The position numbers and the translations under genes are program-made. Shown one piece after another: positions 51,469-53,833 of a stretch of DNA of 53,833 nucleotides; position 1 is the stretch's first letter, and every line of letters begins with the position of its first letter. Under the pieces are notes generated by a model, which did not search any database, was not told the origin of the DNA, and saw only the letters and a list, made by a program, of their open reading frames with translations. Origin of the DNA: an uncultured Eubacteriales bacterium (GTDB taxonomy: Bacteria; Bacillota; Clostridia; Lachnospirales; Lachnospiraceae); the NCBI GenBank assembly GCA_900314565.1, contig OMVU01000017.1, positions 1 to 53,833 on the forward strand. Direction: 5' to 3'.

Positions 51469-51540
51469 AAAACCCCGCATCTATGCGAAAGACATTGCTC
51501 TAAGCTCTGTCTTCCGCATAAATGCGGGGATCTTTTTTAT
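51469..51540. terminator. Bidirectional terminator between kinase and thrS
   Basis: CCCCGCATCTATGCG (from 51473) pairs with CGCATAAATGCGGGG (to 51529), with an inner AAGACA/TGTCTT stem; TCTTTTTT follows on plus and TTTTATG on minus. Confidence 0.85.
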
Positions 51541-51573
51541 CCGTTACGGGACCAATGCGGCCGCAGATACTCC

Positions 51574-53361
51574 TTACTCGGAGATCAGCTCCTTCGTGTG
51601 CTCTGCGTTCATCGTATTGCACATTTCGAAGAAACGGTCAAGTGCAACGCCGTGCAGCTGCTTCTTCATGCCGCGGACCGTGATGGAGACAGTCTGCTCA
51701 CTGACTTCCTTGTCACCCAGAACGATGATGTACGGTACCTTGCGCAGGCGGTTCTCCTTGACTTTCTCATTCATATTTTTGTCGCTGTAATCCACATCCA
51801 CACGGATTCCCATGTTCAGGAGCTCGTCATAGATCCGCTCTGCATAGGCATTGTGCTCCTCGCGGATCGGAACGATACCGACCTGTGTCGGCGCAAGCCA
51901 GAACGGGAACGCTCCCTTATAGTTCTCGATCAGGATACCGATAAAGCGCTCCAGGGATCCGAAGATAGCGCGGTGGATAACGACCGGCTCCTTCTGCAGA
52001 CCGTCGCTGTCACGATAGGTCAGACCGAAGTTATGCGGCAGCTGGAAATCGAGCTGGACAGTTCCGCACTGCCACTCGCGGCCGAGGGCGTCCTTGATCT
52101 GGAAGTCGATCTTCGGCCCGTAGAAGGCACCGTCGCCTTCATTGACTTCATAATTTCCTTCGCCGTACTTATTGTCGAGGATCCTCTTGAGCGCTGCCTC
52201 GGCGCGGTTCCAGACTTCGATATCGCCCATGAAATCATCCGGACGGGTGGACAACTCGCAGCGGTACGTAATTCCGAATGTTTCATAGATCTGGTCCGCA
52301 ATGCTCATGATATCAGCGATCTCAGACTCGATCTGGGACTCCATAACGAACGTATGGCAGTCGTCCTGACGGAAAGCCTGTACGCGGAAGAGTCCGTTCA
52401 GCTGTCCGCTCTTCTCCTTGCGGTGGACCACATCGAGCTCATTGTAGCGGATCGGCAGCTCCTTGTAAGAATGAACAGCCCTCTTATAGGTCATCATCGC
52501 GTTCGGGCAGTTCATCGGCTTCGCCGCATAGACGTCCGCAGCGCTCTCATCGATCGTGTACTCTGTTCCGTTCTTCCCCGGGATAACGAACATATTGTTC
52601 TGATAATGAGCCCAGTGACCGGAGATGAGCCAGAGCTTTCTGTTGTTGATGATCGGCGCGGAAATCTCAAAGTATCCGTGGCGGGCATGGACGCTTCTCC
52701 AGTAGGTGATCAGGGCCTGATAGACCTTCCATCCGTCCGGCAGCCAGTAGGGCATGCCCGGAGCTGTCTCATTGAACATAAAGAGATCAAGCTGCGGACC
52801 GAGCTTTTTATGGTCGCGCTCCATGGCCTCGCGGACCAGGTTGAGGTGCGCCTTGAGCTGGGCTTTATCCGGAAATGCATACACATAGATCCTCTGCAGG
52901 GAATCGCGGTTCGCATCTCCTCTCCAGTAAGCGCCGGAGGCGGATTTCACCTTGAACGCAGCCGGGAAGAGCTCTTTGGAATTCGAAACGTGCGGTCCGC
53001 GGCAGAGATCCACGAAATCTTCGCCTGTGTAATAGATCGTGATCCGCTCATCCTCCGGAAGATCCTCGATCAGCTCTTTCTTGAACTTCTGATCCGCAAA
53101 AAGCTCGAGCCCTTCCTCTTTGGAAATCTCCTTGCAGACCCAGTCCTCTTTGCGCTTGATGATCTCATTCATCTTGTCCTCGATCACTTTGTAATCATCC
53201 TCGGTGATCGTACGCGGGAGTACAAAGTCATAATAGAGACCGTCGGCGATCTGCGGTCCGATCGCGTACTGGACATTTTCTTTTCCGAAAATCTCGATGA
53301 CCGCCTTGGCAAGGATGTGCGCAAGCGAGTGTCTGTAAACAGCCAATAATTCTTCCGTCAT
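51574..53361 (-). CDS. thrS: Threonyl-tRNA synthetase without TGS domain
   Basis: Charges tRNA-Thr. ATG 53361 (MTEELLAVYRHSLAHILAKA) is chosen for TTGAGGAGG upstream; the longer frame runs into the T-box terminator. 595 residues against ~640 usual: the N-terminal ubiquitin-like TGS domain is missing and the protein starts at the editing (N2) domain with HSLAH and LCRGPHV. The class II core shows MNCPNAM, FRVQAFRQDDCHTF, and motif 3 HRAIFGSLERFIGIL; zinc Cys/His ligands are in place. C-terminal anticodon domain FPFWLAPTQVGIVPI onward. TGS-less ThrRS occurs in various clostridia. Regulated by the T-box leader just upstream. Confidence 0.95.
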   Translation of the reverse strand: MTEELLAVYRHSLAHILAKAVIEIFGKENVQYAIGPQIADGLYYDFVLPRTITEDDYKVIEDKMNEIIKRKEDWVCKEISKEEGLELFADQKFKKELIEDLPEDERITIYYTGEDFVDLCRGPHVSNSKELFPAAFKVKSASGAYWRGDANRDSLQRIYVYAFPDKAQLKAHLNLVREAMERDHKKLGPQLDLFMFNETAPGMPYWLPDGWKVYQALITYWRSVHARHGYFEISAPIINNRKLWLISGHWAHYQNNMFVIPGKNGTEYTIDESAADVYAAKPMNCPNAMMTYKRAVHSYKELPIRYNELDVVHRKEKSGQLNGLFRVQAFRQDDCHTFVMESQIESEIADIMSIADQIYETFGITYRCELSTRPDDFMGDIEVWNRAEAALKRILDNKYGEGNYEVNEGDGAFYGPKIDFQIKDALGREWQCGTVQLDFQLPHNFGLTYRDSDGLQKEPVVIHRAIFGSLERFIGILIENYKGAFPFWLAPTQVGIVPIREEHNAYAERIYDELLNMGIRVDVDYSDKNMNEKVKENRLRKVPYIIVLGDKEVSEQTVSITVRGMKKQLHGVALDRFFEMCNTMNAEHTKELISE

Positions 53362-53385
53362 GATGACCTCCTCAATAATACTTTT

Positions 53386-53640
53386 GATCCGATAAAAAAA
53401 GCCCCTTCTCCCATACATGCTCCGTATGGAAAAAAGGGACGTCATAAACGCGGTTCCACCCTTCTTGCCGGCAGCTGCCGGCCTCTCATTTCGATGGTAA
53501 CGGAATCACCGGGCCGTATTGGGGCCTCTCCGAGATGGTCTTCGAAAAGCTTCCGAACAGAACACTTCCATCACCCGCAAGCGGGGCGTTCCTCTCTGGG
53601 ATCTTTCACTTCCTACTCTTCTCTTCAACGATTTGATATT
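53386..53640 (-). promoter_or_regulatory. T-box leader of thrS
   Basis: Minus strand carries the T-box consensus AGGGTGGAACCGCG (53451-53464), preceded by stem I elements including an AGAGTAGGAAGTG stretch near 53620 and a candidate Thr specifier ACC in GAAGACCATCTC. The terminator CCCTT.TTTTCCATAC / GTATGG.AGAAGGG with a run of seven T (53393-53446) follows; the T-box bases can pair with uncharged tRNA acceptor end and form the antiterminator. Uncharged tRNA-Thr would raise thrS expression. Confidence 0.9.
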
Positions 53641-53681
53641 TGTTTTTCAAAGGGGCATTTCCTATGCCGTATGAAACGCAT

Positions 53682-53709
53682 TTTATAACATTCCCTGCAA
53701 AAAGTAAAG
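53682..53709 (-). promoter_or_regulatory. Putative thrS promoter
   Basis: Minus strand TATAAA (53682-53687) with CTTTAC (53704-53709), 16-bp spacing, ~40 bp upstream of the T-box stem I region. Confidence 0.4.
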
Positions 53710-53744
53710 CGATTTCACCTGAAACTTTCTTATGCTGTAAGCCA

Positions 53745-53833
53745 TTTTTGATAATGTCCTATTAAACCACAGATGAAAATGTCCCGAAAAAGTGGTATTC
53801 TAAACCTCCCTGAGAGGAGGTGGGTATTATCAG
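53745..53833. other. Possible IS end at window edge
   Basis: AATGTCC is directly repeated (about 53752-53758 and 53774-53780) before GAAAAAGTGG and a CCTC...GAGG dyad with GAGGAGGTGGG. Tandem AATGTCC-type repeats are seen at the ends of several insertion sequences, but no transposase is visible before the window ends. Confidence 0.25.

Noticed and set aside
51598-53349. Plus-strand 583-residue open frame opposite thrS
   Set aside because: Antisense shadow; no family features and thrS with T-box is unambiguous.

Overview
The window looks like a chromosomal segment of an anaerobic Bacillota, most likely a Lachnospiraceae-type clostridium. This is inferred from the T-box leader on thrS, strong AGGAGG ribosome-binding sites, consensus sigma-A promoters, a fused ferric-type ABC permease, two PurF paralogues, NhaC- and GPH-type transporters, and moderate-to-high GC content. 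No tRNA or rRNA gene was recognised.

Left part (1-13.3 kb), almost all on the minus strand. It opens with a truncated RpiB-like gene and two 31-bp direct repeats, followed by glgA carrying a roughly 196-residue Ala/Lys/Glu-rich N-terminal extension. A patch of remnants follows (AlbA/RecG-like ATPase pseudogene, a sigma-70 region-2-only ORF, an unknown ORF, and an IS110 transposase fragment fused in frame to a class III aminotransferase). Next is a coherent polyamine operon: a LysR regulator, putrescine aminotransferase, an NhaC-family antiporter, aldehyde dehydrogenase, a cytidylate-kinase-like protein and GABA aminotransferase. Together these would turn putrescine into 4-aminobutanal, GABA and succinic semialdehyde.

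Middle (13.3-30.5 kb). purF has a consensus promoter that diverges from the lysR promoter, and both leaders contain a terminator-like hairpin. Then come a lone nuclease-like ORF, a GMP synthase lacking its glutaminase domain, a hybrid histidine kinase whose phospho-acceptor His is replaced, a ferric/sugar-phosphate-type ABC importer, an HPt protein, a second PurF, a GPH sugar transporter, dihydroorotase with an internal 36-bp repeat, and an OGG-type DNA glycosylase.

Right part (30.5-51.5 kb). This is an extended Ter (tellurite-resistance-like) stress-response locus. It holds a TerD with a long NQYGN-repeat tail plus an AIM24 protein on the plus strand. On the minus strand it has rhomboid protease, YceG, TelA, three TerD proteins, a PMCA-type Ca2+ ATPase, a TIM-barrel C-C lyase, a four-module PRTase/TRSP/StiP/PELOTA polypeptide and a HAD phosphatase. 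nadE and a Ser/Thr kinase fused to a degenerate Hsp70 lie at its edge. Relatives of many components are known from B. subtilis yceCDEFGH and from the Ter systems described by comparative genomics. The domain fusions, the repeat-rich TerD and the Ca2+ ATPase in place of TerC are what make this locus unusual, and it is the best candidate here for an under-described system.

The window ends with thrS and its T-box leader. Several families of dispersed palindromic repeats occupy the intergenic regions from about 18.7 to 49.3 kb, including one element inserted within another. At least four genes carry in-frame tandem repeat expansions.
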